Made by a program: the position numbers and the translations under genes. Shown one piece after another: positions 1-8,345 of a stretch of DNA of 64,000 nt. The notes beneath the pieces are model-generated. The model made no database searches. It was not told the DNA's origin and was given only the letters and a program-made list of their open reading frames with translations. Every line of letters starts with the position of its first letter. Position 1 is the first letter of the stretch. Origin of the DNA: Cohnella phaseoli (lineage in GTDB: Bacteria > Bacillota > Bacilli > Paenibacillales > Paenibacillaceae); the NCBI RefSeq assembly GCF_003386235.1, contig NZ_QRDZ01000031.1, forward strand, positions 50,623-114,622, in the 5' to 3' direction.

Positions 1-1212
1 CAATACGTAATCGACGCTGGGGAAATGGGCTTAACCGACACCGTGGACGAGTTGCTCGACCGTCTGCTATCCGGGTTTCTGATCGTGCTGATGGATGGGG
101 CGGATCGCTGCCTGTTCGTCGGCATGCAGGGCTGGGAGGATCGCGCCGTTACGGAATCGAAGACGCAATCGGTCGTCCGCGGCCCCCAGGATTCCTTTAC
201 GGAAACGCTGCGCACGAATACGACGCTGGTCCGCAGAAGAGTGAAAGACTCCCGCGTCCGCATCATCAACCTCAAAATCGGCTATCGGACGAAAACAGAC
301 GTCGACTTGATGTACATCAGCGGACTTGCGGATGAGAAGCTTGTCGAGACGATCTCGGAACGGCTGCGTTCCGTACGCATCGACCGCGTGCTCGAAGGCG
401 AATACGTGGAGGAGTTGTTGCGAAGCAATCAAACAAAGACCATCTTCCCGACGATGTACAACACGGACAGGCCGGACGTTATCTCGGCGGGAATTCTTGA
501 AGGCAAAATCGCCATCTTCGTCGACAACACGCCGTTTGTGCTGCTTGCGCCTACACTGTTCGTCGATTATATGCAATCGGCGGAAGACTACTATCAATCG
601 ATTCTATACTCGAATGCGATTCGGCTGCTTCGTTACGTTTCTCTGTTCATCTGCATGCTTGCGCCTGCCATCTACATCGCCTTAACGACGTTCCACCAGG
701 ATATGCTGCCGACGCAGCTGCTGCTGAGTCTTGCCGCGCAGCGCGAGGGCATCCCCTTTCCGGCGTTTCTCGAAGCGTTGCTCATGGAAGTTACCTTTGA
801 AATATTGCGCGAAGCGGGCATTCGAATGCCGCGTACAATCGGACAAGCGGTATCGATCGTCGGAACGATCGTGATCGGCCAAGCCGCTGTCGAAGCGAGC
901 ATCGTCTCGCCGGCCATGGTCATCATCGTTGCCATCACGGCCATTGCGAGCTTCGTCATCCCCTCGTATTCGATGTCGATCTCCATCCGTTTCCTGCGAT
1001 TTGCCTTTATGGGCCTTGCGGCCGTTATGGGCGTGTACGGCCTAACGATAGGTTTTATTGTGCTGACAATCCATCTGTGCCATCTGCAATCGTTCGGCAT
1101 TCCTTACATGAGTCCGATGGCGCCGTTCCGCAAGGGAATGCAGCAGGACGCCGTCTTTCGCTTCCCCTATCGCAGCTCGAATCGGTTCGGCTCCGCAAGA
1201 GGCAAACGATAA
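1..1212 (+). CDS. Spore germination receptor A subunit, GerA/GerKA family (5' end outside window)
   Basis: Inner-membrane A subunit of a germinant receptor, which together with B and C subunits senses nutrients in the dormant spore. The frame is open from base 1 with no stop before the first ATG at 25, so the N-terminus (roughly 80-120 residues by family length) lies outside the window. Family landmarks visible are a soluble N-terminal domain ending in the region around TERPDV-like NTDRPDVISAGILEGKIA, then TPFVLLAPTLF, QSAEDYY and about five hydrophobic segments in the C-terminal half (LLRYVSLFICMLAPAIYIAL onward). The stop overlaps the start of the C-subunit gene (TAATG), so translation is coupled. 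Germination receptors are normally SigG-controlled, but the promoter is not in view. Confidence 0.93.
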   Translation, partial: QYVIDAGEMGLTDTVDELLDRLLSGFLIVLMDGADRCLFVGMQGWEDRAVTESKTQSVVRGPQDSFTETLRTNTTLVRRRVKDSRVRIINLKIGYRTKTDVDLMYISGLADEKLVETISERLRSVRIDRVLEGEYVEELLRSNQTKTIFPTMYNTDRPDVISAGILEGKIAIFVDNTPFVLLAPTLFVDYMQSAEDYYQSILYSNAIRLLRYVSLFICMLAPAIYIALTTFHQDMLPTQLLLSLAAQREGIPFPAFLEALLMEVTFEILREAGIRMPRTIGQAVSIVGTIVIGQAAVEASIVSPAMVIIVAITAIASFVIPSYSMSISIRFLRFAFMGLAAVMGVYGLTIGFIVLTIHLCHLQSFGIPYMSPMAPFRKGMQQDAVFRFPYRSSNRFGSARGKR

Positions 1213-2417
1213 TGCGGCTGATCAGGCTCTTCCGCATGGCCGCGGTAGTATTAGTCTTTGCTCTTGCGCTGTCCGGATGTTGGAATCGTCGCGAATTAAA
1301 CGAGTTGTCCGTCGTGCTGGCCATGGGCGTCGACAAAGTCGACGACGAATACGTCGTTACCCTGCAATCCGTCGATCCGACCCAAATGTCGCGCAATCGG
1401 GCGGCCAATCGCTCCCCGGTCGTTACGTTTACTCAGCGTTCCGAGACCATATTCGAAGCGCTGCGCAAGGTGACGACGAAGGCCTCTAGAAAGATGTATG
1501 TCGCTCACCTGCGTCTGCTCGTATTTAACGAAAAAGCCGCTCGGGAAGGGATCAACGATATCGTGGACTTCTTCGCAAGGGATCACGAGTTTCGTCCGGA
1601 TTTCTATATCGCGATCGCCAAAGACGCGAATGCGCAAGAATTGCTTGAGCTGACGACGCCAACCGAAATATTGCCGGCCATGGAGCTGTATAAGTCGCTT
1701 AAAGTATCGCAGGAGGCTTGGGCGCCAACCGCAGCCGTCAACATTATCGATTTTCTGCAAAAAATTACGAAAACCGGCGTCGAACCCGTTCTGACAGGCG
1801 TAACGGTAATCGGGGACATCAAAAAGGGCAAAACGCTCGGCAACGTCACCCGTCCGAAGTCGTTCTCCGAATTCAAGTACGTAGGCATCGGCGTCCTGAA
1901 GGACGACCGTCTGATCGGCTGGCTGAACGAAAGCGAAAGCAAAGCTTACAACTATGTGACAAACAACATTAAGAGCACGGTCGGCATTGTGGGCTGTCCC
2001 GACTCCGACAAGAAATTTAACGTAGAAGTGATCCTATCCAGGGTGAATGTGCTTCCATCTATTCGCGACGGAGAGCCCTACGCTCAGGTCAAAATGAAAA
2101 CCGAAGCGAATTTAGCCGAGGTCGGATGCGACGTAGATTTGACGAAGGAAGAAGAATTTCTCAAGCTGCAAAGCGCCGCCTCCGAACAGCTATACGACCT
2201 GCTCTTCGATTCGATTACAAGGGTGCAGCGTCATTACGGCGCCGACATTTTCGGCTTCGGGGAAGCCTTCCATCGTAAACATCCCCGGCAATGGCATCAA
2301 TGGAAGCGGGATTGGGACCGTTATTTCAAAGAGATGCAGGTCGACATCTCTATCGATTATAAGCTGCGCAAAATCGGAAAAATGATCAATCCGCTCGACA
2401 AAGCGGAAAAGGAGTGA
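1212..2417 (+). CDS. Spore germination receptor C subunit, GerAC/GerKC family lipoprotein
   Basis: Lipoprotein C subunit of the germinant receptor, displayed on the outer face of the spore inner membrane. The frame is open further upstream, but the ATG overlapping the preceding stop gives a clean lipoprotein signal: positive MRLIRLFR, hydrophobic core and lipobox LSGC with the acylated Cys at about residue 23. CWNRRELNELSVVLAMGVDK is the usual start of the mature family. Length of 401 aa is normal. It is translationally coupled to the A subunit and followed 7 bp later by the small D-type gene. Confidence 0.93.
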   Translation: MRLIRLFRMAAVVLVFALALSGCWNRRELNELSVVLAMGVDKVDDEYVVTLQSVDPTQMSRNRAANRSPVVTFTQRSETIFEALRKVTTKASRKMYVAHLRLLVFNEKAAREGINDIVDFFARDHEFRPDFYIAIAKDANAQELLELTTPTEILPAMELYKSLKVSQEAWAPTAAVNIIDFLQKITKTGVEPVLTGVTVIGDIKKGKTLGNVTRPKSFSEFKYVGIGVLKDDRLIGWLNESESKAYNYVTNNIKSTVGIVGCPDSDKKFNVEVILSRVNVLPSIRDGEPYAQVKMKTEANLAEVGCDVDLTKEEEFLKLQSAASEQLYDLLFDSITRVQRHYGADIFGFGEAFHRKHPRQWHQWKRDWDRYFKEMQVDISIDYKLRKIGKMINPLDKAEKE

Positions 2418-2424
2418 GCCGGCT

Positions 2425-2655
2425 ATGTTATTGGCGATCGTCATGGGTATCGCGCTTGCGGGTTCGCTAATTGAATATCGCAGCCTCGCGCGCTTGAAGC
2501 AGCGACGCGACATTGCGGTCGGAGCCGTATTTCTGGCAGCGGGCCTGCTGCTCGGCGTGCTGCGTCTGGCCCAAGTTAACTTGCCGAGCCCGCTCGGGAT
2601 CATCGATACGCTGTTCCAGCCGGCCAGCCAGTTTGTAGCCAAGCTGCTATCTTGA
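2425..2655 (+). CDS. Small two-TM membrane protein, probable germinant-receptor D subunit
   Basis: A 76-residue protein with two hydrophobic segments (about residues 1-15 and 29-45) separated by a basic loop (RSLARLKQRRD). It starts 7 bp after the C-subunit stop, and AAAGGAG inside the end of that gene serves as ribosome site. Small two-TM proteins of about 75 residues lie inside many Bacillus ger operons and are called D subunits; they modulate receptor function. Assignment here rests on size, topology and position between C and B genes, since such proteins are poorly conserved in sequence. Confidence 0.7.
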   Translation: MLLAIVMGIALAGSLIEYRSLARLKQRRDIAVGAVFLAAGLLLGVLRLAQVNLPSPLGIIDTLFQPASQFVAKLLS

Positions 2656-2674
2656 CAAGATGGGGTTGTAGCGA

Positions 2675-3763
2675 ATGGACGGATTGAGCGAAAGACAGGC
2701 GACCATCTGGTTTATGCTGTACCAATTGGGCAGCTCGTTTCTCGTGCTTCCGTCAGTGCTGGCAAGCGCGGCCATGCAGGACGCGTGGCTTGCCGTTCCC
2801 GCGGCTCTTGCCCTGCAGATGCTATTCCTTCCGCTCTGCTTGGCGGTTGCGAGGCGAACCGGGGACAAAACGTTTATGGCCTATTTGGACGATCTGTGGG
2901 GGAAAAAGACAGGCAGAATCGCCATTGGCTTGTTCAGCCTGGCGTGCCCTTTTCTCATTCTCACAATGACCTTGCGGAATTTAGGCGACTTCATCAGCAC
3001 CTCGTTGATGCCGGAAACGCCTACCGATGCGCTGTACCTGCTTATGATGGGAGCGGTCGTATATATCAACCGCGCCGGCGTTGCGGTATGCGGAAGAACC
3101 GGGGAAATTTTGTCGTTTTTCGCCGTATCGCTGCTCTCCATTATTTTCGTATCGCTGGTCCCAAGCATGAAGGCCGACAATCTGCTTCCGGTATTCGAAT
3201 ACGGCTGGAGGCCGATCGCCAGCGGCGCGGTGCCTCTTCTAGCATTCCCCTACCTGGAAAGCGTCCTCTTCCTTTTCTTCCTCCCGCGCCTTCGCTATTC
3301 GCATTGGAAGCGGGCCGTATATGCCAGCTTAGCGATCAGCGGCGGAATCTTCCTGCTGTTGACGCTGTTCACAATCGCGGTGCTAGGGGAAACGATTGTC
3401 GCCAACGTCTCGTTTCCGAGCTACTTTGTCGTTCGAACGATCAGCGTCGGAGACTTCTACGAGCGCTTTGAGGTATTGATCACCATTTTGTGGTTTATTA
3501 CCATTTTCATGCGATTGTCGCTGCTCATGCACGTATCGAGCGCCGGTTTGGCCCACGCCTTTCAGCTAAAGTCTCCGCAGGCGCTGCTCATTCCGCTCTC
3601 GCTGATCGGCCTGCTCGTCGCCAATTTCATCTGGCCGAACGTATCGTATTTGCGCGAGATTTTTAACATTTGGCCGATTTACGCGCTGCTGTTCGGGGCG
3701 GCTTTTCCGTTTGTCGTCTGGCTGACAGGCTGCTTTGTCCGGAGAACGAGAGGTGTCTCATGA
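2675..3763 (+). CDS. Spore germination receptor B subunit, GerAB/GerKB family permease (copy 1)
   Basis: Polytopic B subunit of the germinant receptor, in the APC transporter superfamily and thought to bind the germinant. The 362-residue length and about ten hydrophobic segments are typical. Family-type motifs include WFMLYQLGSSFLVLPS near the N-terminus, RNLGDFISTSLMPETP around residue 103, NLLPVFEYGWRPI and DFYERFEVL. The next gene encodes a clear paralogue, and the stop codon overlaps its ATG. Confidence 0.92.
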   Translation: MDGLSERQATIWFMLYQLGSSFLVLPSVLASAAMQDAWLAVPAALALQMLFLPLCLAVARRTGDKTFMAYLDDLWGKKTGRIAIGLFSLACPFLILTMTLRNLGDFISTSLMPETPTDALYLLMMGAVVYINRAGVAVCGRTGEILSFFAVSLLSIIFVSLVPSMKADNLLPVFEYGWRPIASGAVPLLAFPYLESVLFLFFLPRLRYSHWKRAVYASLAISGGIFLLLTLFTIAVLGETIVANVSFPSYFVVRTISVGDFYERFEVLITILWFITIFMRLSLLMHVSSAGLAHAFQLKSPQALLIPLSLIGLLVANFIWPNVSYLREIFNIWPIYALLFGAAFPFVVWLTGCFVRRTRGVS

Positions 3764-4860
3764 CCAAGCCAAGCGTTACGCCCAAGCAGCTTGTTCACTG
3801 GATTATTCTGTACCAGTTGGGGAGCTCCTTCTTGCTCCTGCCCGGAATGCTTACCACGATTGCTAAGCAGGATGCGTGGATAGCGGTGTTGCTGTCCATA
3901 CTCGGCTATATGCTGCTTGTGCCGATGTATGCCGCTATCGCCAAACGGATGCATGGGAGAACCATCCATGAATATGCGGTCGGAGTGTTCGGCAAACTGC
4001 TCGGCAGCACGCTGCTTTTTGTGTTTATCGTCTGCTTCCCGTTCCTGATCTTTACTCTCTTATTGGCTGATTTAAGCGATTTTGTGGCCACCGTTTTCTT
4101 TCCCGAGACGCCGGAGATTGTCATCCAGGCGGGAATGCTGCTGCCTGTTCTATATGCGCTTCGACTCGGAATCGCGTCCGTCGGACGCGCCGCGGAAATT
4201 TTGTTCTACATCGTTCTGTTCCTGTTTCTGCTCGGCTATCTGTCGCTCGTTCCCGCTATGAATCCGACTCAGCTGCTGCCCGTCTTGGAGTACGGCTGGA
4301 AGCCGCCGGTCTATGCATCGCTTTCCATGTTGGCTTTTCCTTATGCGGAAACGGCTTTCTTGCTTTTCGTTACGCCCTACACACGCAATTTCCGCAAATG
4401 GAGCTCTCTGTTCGCAGGATGCGCCCTTGTCGTCGGGAGCATATTTTTGCTAATGACGCTGCTGTCGGTCGGCGTACTGGGCGAAGCTCTTGCGGCAAAC
4501 ATGGCCTATCCCAGCTATACGGTGCTGACGACGATCAGTTATTGGGATTTCTACGAGCGCTTTGAAGTGATTGTCGGCGTATTATGGTACATCACGATCT
4601 TCTTCCGGCTAACGCTGCTTCTGTTCGTAAGCGCCGACGGCCTGGCCAGCGTGCTTCGACTTAGCGATTACCGTATTCTGCTGAGCGGCTTGTCCCTGAT
4701 TGCCCTGACACTGGCCGGCGTCGTCCATCCGAATGCCGTCTTCTTCCTCAATTCGCTGAAGCCGTGGCAGAGCTACGCCATCTTGCTCGGAATCGCGGTT
4801 CCTTTTGTCGTTCTGCTTATCGATGCACTAAGATCAAGGGCGGTTCGCACTCGATCTTGA
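3760..4860 (+). CDS. Spore germination receptor B subunit, second GerAB-family permease (copy 2)
   Basis: A 366-residue paralogue of the preceding gene that shares matching landmarks: HWIILYQLGSSFLLLPG, LADLSDFVATVFFPETP, LLPVLEYGWKPP and DFYERFEVIVGVLWYITIF. The start is the ATG overlapping the copy 1 stop (ATGA); the longer open frame upstream lies inside copy 1 and is not used. Two B genes in one operon could widen germinant specificity by allowing alternative A-B-C assemblies, which is inference. No strong terminator follows before the cadA promoter. Confidence 0.9.
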   Translation: MTKPSVTPKQLVHWIILYQLGSSFLLLPGMLTTIAKQDAWIAVLLSILGYMLLVPMYAAIAKRMHGRTIHEYAVGVFGKLLGSTLLFVFIVCFPFLIFTLLLADLSDFVATVFFPETPEIVIQAGMLLPVLYALRLGIASVGRAAEILFYIVLFLFLLGYLSLVPAMNPTQLLPVLEYGWKPPVYASLSMLAFPYAETAFLLFVTPYTRNFRKWSSLFAGCALVVGSIFLLMTLLSVGVLGEALAANMAYPSYTVLTTISYWDFYERFEVIVGVLWYITIFFRLTLLLFVSADGLASVLRLSDYRILLSGLSLIALTLAGVVHPNAVFFLNSLKPWQSYAILLGIAVPFVVLLIDALRSRAVRTRS

Positions 4861-4893
4861 CAGTTTCAATCGGGCCGATTTTGTCTATTCGAC

Positions 4894-4940
4894 TTGTTTT
4901 GTCGTTTGCTTTAGATTATTATATGAACAAGTATTCATTT
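4894..4940 (+). promoter_or_regulatory. cadA promoter with overlapping ArsR/SmtB-like operator
   Basis: A -35 TTGTTT (4894-4899) and -10 TATTAT (4917-4922) are spaced by 17 bp. An inverted repeat, ATGAA (4923-4927) caagta-flanked to TTCAT (4934-4938), lies directly on and after the -10. ATGAA-N6-TTCAT is close to the core of operators bound by metal-sensing ArsR/SmtB repressors such as CadC and CzrA. No such regulator gene is in the window, so it would have to act in trans. Confidence 0.6.
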
Positions 4941-4960
4941 AATAATGGGAGAGGATTGAA

Positions 4961-7186
4961 ATGATCGAATACCGGGTTAAAGGGCTGTCTTGCGGGAACT
5001 GCGCCCGGACGCTGGAGGAGGAAATCAAGCGGCTGGACTACGGGGATACGGCCTCGCTTAGCTTTGCCAGCGGCAAGCTTAAGCTCGATGAACGGGTTCC
5101 GCTCGATCGCGTCAGGCAAATTCTGAAGAGCGACCGCGCATATCTTGTCGAACAGCCTGCAGAACAAGGTTCCGGGTCCGGGCACGCATCGGCAATGGCT
5201 TTGACTGAAGCGGCGCACACGCACGATCACTCGAACGATCATAGCCAGCCGCATGCACACGAACATTCCGGCTTTCACGATCATAGCCAGCCTCATAGCC
5301 ATGAGCACTCGCATGAGCACGACCATGCTCACTCTCACGGCAGCAAACGGATGATCGCGCTATTGGCCGTTTCGACCGCAATCTATGTCGCTGCTCTCAT
5401 CATGGACGGACGACTCTCCTCTTCGCTCGCCGTCGTCTGTTATTTGCTAGCCGCCGCGCTTAGCGGATACTCTACTTTTTATAAGGGCGCGAAGAACCTG
5501 CTCCGGCTCAAGTTCAATATCGACACGTTGATGACAATCGCGCTGATCGGAGCCGTCGCAATCGGCGAATGGAAGGAAGCGACGCTGGTCGCCATTTTAT
5601 TCGGCGTTAACGAGCTGCTCGAGGGGCTGGGGATGGAGAAAGCCCGGCGATCGATGGAACGGCTGCTTAGCGTCGCGCCGAAGCAAGCGAGCAAGCTTGA
5701 GGATGGCAAAGAGACGATCGTACCGATCGCGGCGCTGCAAGCGGGCGACACGGTTATCGTGAAGCCCGGGGAGAAAATTCCGTCCGACGGCGAGGTCGTC
5801 TTCGGACGAAGCTCGGTGAACGAAGCGGCCATTACCGGAGAATCGCTGCCGTTGGAGAAAGGCGAAGGCGATGCCGTATTCGGAGGAAGCATCAACAACG
5901 AAGGCGTTATTCGCGTACGCATCCGCAAAGCATATAAAGACTCCTCCCTCGCCCGAATTTTGCATCTTGTCGAAGAGGCGCAGGAGACGAAGACGCCGAC
6001 CGAGCTATTCATTGATCGTTTCGCGAAATACTATACGCCGCTCATCATGCTCGTCGCGGCGCTCGTAGCGTTGGTCCCTCCGCTGCTGCTGGGCGGAGAT
6101 TGGACGAAATGGCTATATCAAGGGTTGGCCGTCTTGATCGTGGGCTGCCCGTGCGCGCTTATTCTCTCGTCCCCGATCGCGATTCTGTCGGGCATCGCGC
6201 GCAGCGCCCGCCACGGCATTCTTGTCAAAGGCGGCATCCATCTTGAGCAGCTCGGCAAGCTGGATACGCTGGCCTTCGATAAAACCGGAACGTTGACCAA
6301 GGGCGAGCCGTACGTGGAGCAAATGACCGTATACGACGCAGAGCGTTTTCTCGCCGTCGCGGGAGCCATTGAACAATCCTCCTCCCATCCGCTGGCCAAA
6401 GCGATCATGAAGGAGGTCGGCCGAGCGGGCGTAACATTGCCTGAGGCCGTCGACATCCGCGCCGTCCCTGGCCGCGGAGCCGTGGCCGAATGCGACGGAG
6501 CCTCCTATTGGCTGGGCAACGAGAACATCGTCGAGCACTTCAACATTCCCGAGTCTATTCGTGCCGAGATTGAAGCCTATAAGCAGCAGGGGCTTACGAT
6601 TGTTCTTGTCGCCGATTCCGCCGCGATTCTCGGGTTGTTCGGCATCGCCGACGAGATTCGCGAGGAAAGCGCGTCCGTGCTAGCGGCGCTGCGCCGTCAA
6701 GGAATTAGACGCACCGTCATGCTGACGGGCGACCATGCGAAAACCGCGGAGAAGGTCGCCCGAGCGGTAGGCGTAGATGAAGCGTTCGGCGGCCTGCTGC
6801 CCGAGGAGAAGGTTGCGAAGGTGCGGCGTCTCGCCGAGGAAGGCGTCGTGGGCATGGTCGGCGACGGCATTAACGACGCACCCGCTCTCGCTTCCGCTCA
6901 CATCGGCATCGCGATGGGCAAAGGAACGGACAGCGCAATCGAAACCGCGGACGTCGTGCTCATGCAGGATCATCTTGGCAAATTGCCGGAAGCGATCCGC
7001 ACAGCCAAACACGTCAACCGCACGATCCGCTTCAACATTGCAATCTCGCTCGGATTGAAGCTGGCCGCGCTGTTGCTTACGCTTCCGGGCTGGCTCACGT
7101 TATGGTTCGCGATTCTGTCCGACATGGGCGCAACCGTCTTCGTCACGCTCGTCAGCCTGACGATTCTGATTGAACGCAAATCATAG
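4961..7186 (+). CDS. cadA: P1B-type heavy-metal ATPase, Zn/Cd/Pb exporter
   Basis: Plasma-membrane ATPase that pumps divalent soft metals out of the cell. Order of parts: N-terminal HMA domain with GLSCGNC (Cys 11 and 14), a His-rich linker at about residues 86-127 with many HxH pairs, TM segments, the TGES actuator motif, the metal-site CPC (about 396-398), phosphorylation site DKTGTLT (Asp about 440), SSHPLAKAI, MLTGDHAKTA and GDGINDAPA, then a C-terminal TM pair. LSDMGA near residue 721 supplies the Asp typical of the ZntA/CadA (P1B-2) group and argues against a copper pump. The ATG has GGAGAGG upstream. The gene stands alone behind the operator described upstream and is closed by a strong terminator. 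Confidence 0.93.
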   Translation: MIEYRVKGLSCGNCARTLEEEIKRLDYGDTASLSFASGKLKLDERVPLDRVRQILKSDRAYLVEQPAEQGSGSGHASAMALTEAAHTHDHSNDHSQPHAHEHSGFHDHSQPHSHEHSHEHDHAHSHGSKRMIALLAVSTAIYVAALIMDGRLSSSLAVVCYLLAAALSGYSTFYKGAKNLLRLKFNIDTLMTIALIGAVAIGEWKEATLVAILFGVNELLEGLGMEKARRSMERLLSVAPKQASKLEDGKETIVPIAALQAGDTVIVKPGEKIPSDGEVVFGRSSVNEAAITGESLPLEKGEGDAVFGGSINNEGVIRVRIRKAYKDSSLARILHLVEEAQETKTPTELFIDRFAKYYTPLIMLVAALVALVPPLLLGGDWTKWLYQGLAVLIVGCPCALILSSPIAILSGIARSARHGILVKGGIHLEQLGKLDTLAFDKTGTLTKGEPYVEQMTVYDAERFLAVAGAIEQSSSHPLAKAIMKEVGRAGVTLPEAVDIRAVPGRGAVAECDGASYWLGNENIVEHFNIPESIRAEIEAYKQQGLTIVLVADSAAILGLFGIADEIREESASVLAALRRQGIRRTVMLTGDHAKTAEKVARAVGVDEAFGGLLPEEKVAKVRRLAEEGVVGMVGDGINDAPALASAHIGIAMGKGTDSAIETADVVLMQDHLGKLPEAIRTAKHVNRTIRFNIAISLGLKLAALLLTLPGWLTLWFAILSDMGATVFVTLVSLTILIERKS

Positions 7187-7187
7187 A

Positions 7188-7244
7188 AGAACACCCTGCG
7201 CTGCCGCCTTCGGGCGGACTGCTGCCGGGTGTTCTTTCTTTTTC
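7188..7244 (+). terminator. Rho-independent terminator after cadA
   Basis: AGAACACCC (7188-7196) pairs with GGGTGTTCT (7227-7235). An inner GCCGCC/GGGCGG-type stem (ccgccttcgggcgg) lies within, and a T-rich tract follows. Confidence 0.85.
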
Positions 7245-7360
7245 GCCGCATTTGCGACTACGCTCTTCTCCATTTTTCTCTTGTCCAGCCAAAGGTACAA
7301 GCAATGCGTGCGGCTCCCTCATACACTCTAGTATTATCCAAAGAATCGAGGTGAGCCCTA

Positions 7361-7678
7361 ATGAGTCGTGAATGTCAGGACAAGCACAAATCCCATGATA
7401 AACATAAGTCCTGCTGTAAACACAAATCTCCCCCTAAGAGCAAAGGCTGCGAGAAGGACAAATGCGGTGAGCACAGATCCCATGGCCATCACAAGTCCCA
7501 TGGTCACCACAAGTCTCACGGTCACAAATCGTGCGGCATGCACAAGTCTGGCGGTATGCACAAGTCCGGCGAGCAGCATAAGAGCTGTGGCAAGCGCAGC
7601 GAAGGCCATCACAAAAGCGAAGGCAAGAAGGATTACAGCCACAAAGGCTTCTGCTGCTATCCGAGATCCTGGCTGTGA
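7361..7678 (+). CDS. His/Lys/Ser/Cys-rich low-complexity repeat protein, unknown function
   Basis: A 105-residue protein made mostly of H, K, S, G and C, with repeated units such as HKSHGHHKSHGH, HKSGGMHKSG and several CxxxK or CC pairs. It ends in an aromatic tail, GFCCYPRSWL. It has a good ribosome site (GAGGTGAG before ATG), and the repeats are also visible in DNA around 7480-7545. CATACACT at 7320-7327, about 34 bp before the start, matches the SigE -10 consensus CATACAnT, although no convincing -35 was found; this weakly suggests a sporulation or coat protein. The composition also fits metal binding, and the neighbour is a His-rich zinc-type pump. No family recognised. Confidence 0.72.
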   Translation: MSRECQDKHKSHDKHKSCCKHKSPPKSKGCEKDKCGEHRSHGHHKSHGHHKSHGHKSCGMHKSGGMHKSGEQHKSCGKRSEGHHKSEGKKDYSHKGFCCYPRSWL

Positions 7679-7699
7679 GCTCGATCCTCATTCGTTCCG

Positions 7700-7722
7700 G
7701 AGTCCGCATTCGTTGCGGGCTC
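7700..7722. terminator. Hairpin between convergent genes
   Basis: GAGTCCGCA and TGCGGGCTC form a nine-base stem with one mismatched pair and a five-base loop. Only a short T run follows, so this is a modest terminator at best. It sits between the His-rich gene and the convergent universal stress protein gene. Confidence 0.4.
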
Positions 7723-7736
7723 TTTGCGTTGTGCCT

Positions 7737-8168
7737 TCATTTGACGACCAGCACCGGAATTTGCGCTTGCTGCACGACATGATGGCTGACGCTACCAAGC
7801 ATCCACTCCCGAATCGGTCCGAGCCCTCTGTTGCCGATTACGATCAAGTCGCAGCAATATTCCTTGGCATATTGCAAGATTGCCGAGGAAGGAACGCCTT
7901 CGAGAACAGCGACTTTCGCGTAGGGCAGCTCTTTGATCGCATCCTCCGCTTGGCGAACTAGACTAACCTGATACTCTTTCATCCGTTCCTCGTAGCCGCT
8001 CGGCACAACCATGCCAAACCCGGCAAAAGCATAAGGCGGCCTCGCGGTGACGTGAGCGACGGTCAGCTTGCTACCCGGGCGGCTATCGACGAGCTTGACG
8101 GCGTGGGCGAGCGCTTTGGCCGACGCTTTGGAGCCATCGAATGCGGCCAATACGTGATGATAGGTCAT
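7737..8168 (-). CDS. Universal stress protein, UspA family, ATP-binding type
   Basis: A 143-residue single-domain cytoplasmic Usp protein. It starts HHVLAAFDGSKASAKAL, which carries the conserved early Asp, and ends with the ATP-binding loop GNRGLGPIREWMLGSVSHHV (G-x2-G-x9-GS pattern) followed by PVLVVK. These are the hallmarks of the nucleotide-binding branch of the family. GGGAGGGG precedes the ATG. The gene is monocistronic and convergent with the His-rich gene. A physiological role cannot be deduced from the sequence. Confidence 0.93.
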   Translation of the reverse strand: MTYHHVLAAFDGSKASAKALAHAVKLVDSRPGSKLTVAHVTARPPYAFAGFGMVVPSGYEERMKEYQVSLVRQAEDAIKELPYAKVAVLEGVPSSAILQYAKEYCCDLIVIGNRGLGPIREWMLGSVSHHVVQQAQIPVLVVK

Positions 8169-8345
8169 CCGTTCCCCTCCCTTTCCGAATGCGTACTTAT
8201 AGTATATACTCCTCGCCCCGAATTTCTGTAGCGTTTCTCACATTTGGGCATAAAGCCGAAATTTGCGAGGAATTATGACTTTCTTTACAGTCGGAAAACC
8301 GGTTTTTATGTACAATAGAGGGAAACAGGACTAGGAGGAGCTTAT

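Noticed and set aside
4868..4884. AATCGGGCCGATT inverted repeat after the germination operon
   Set aside because: The loop would be too small and the T run is too short for a terminator.
8284..8316. TTTACA and TACAAT before the aldolase gene
   Set aside because: Spacing of 21 bp is too long for a standard promoter, although TACAAT could be a -10 with an unseen -35.
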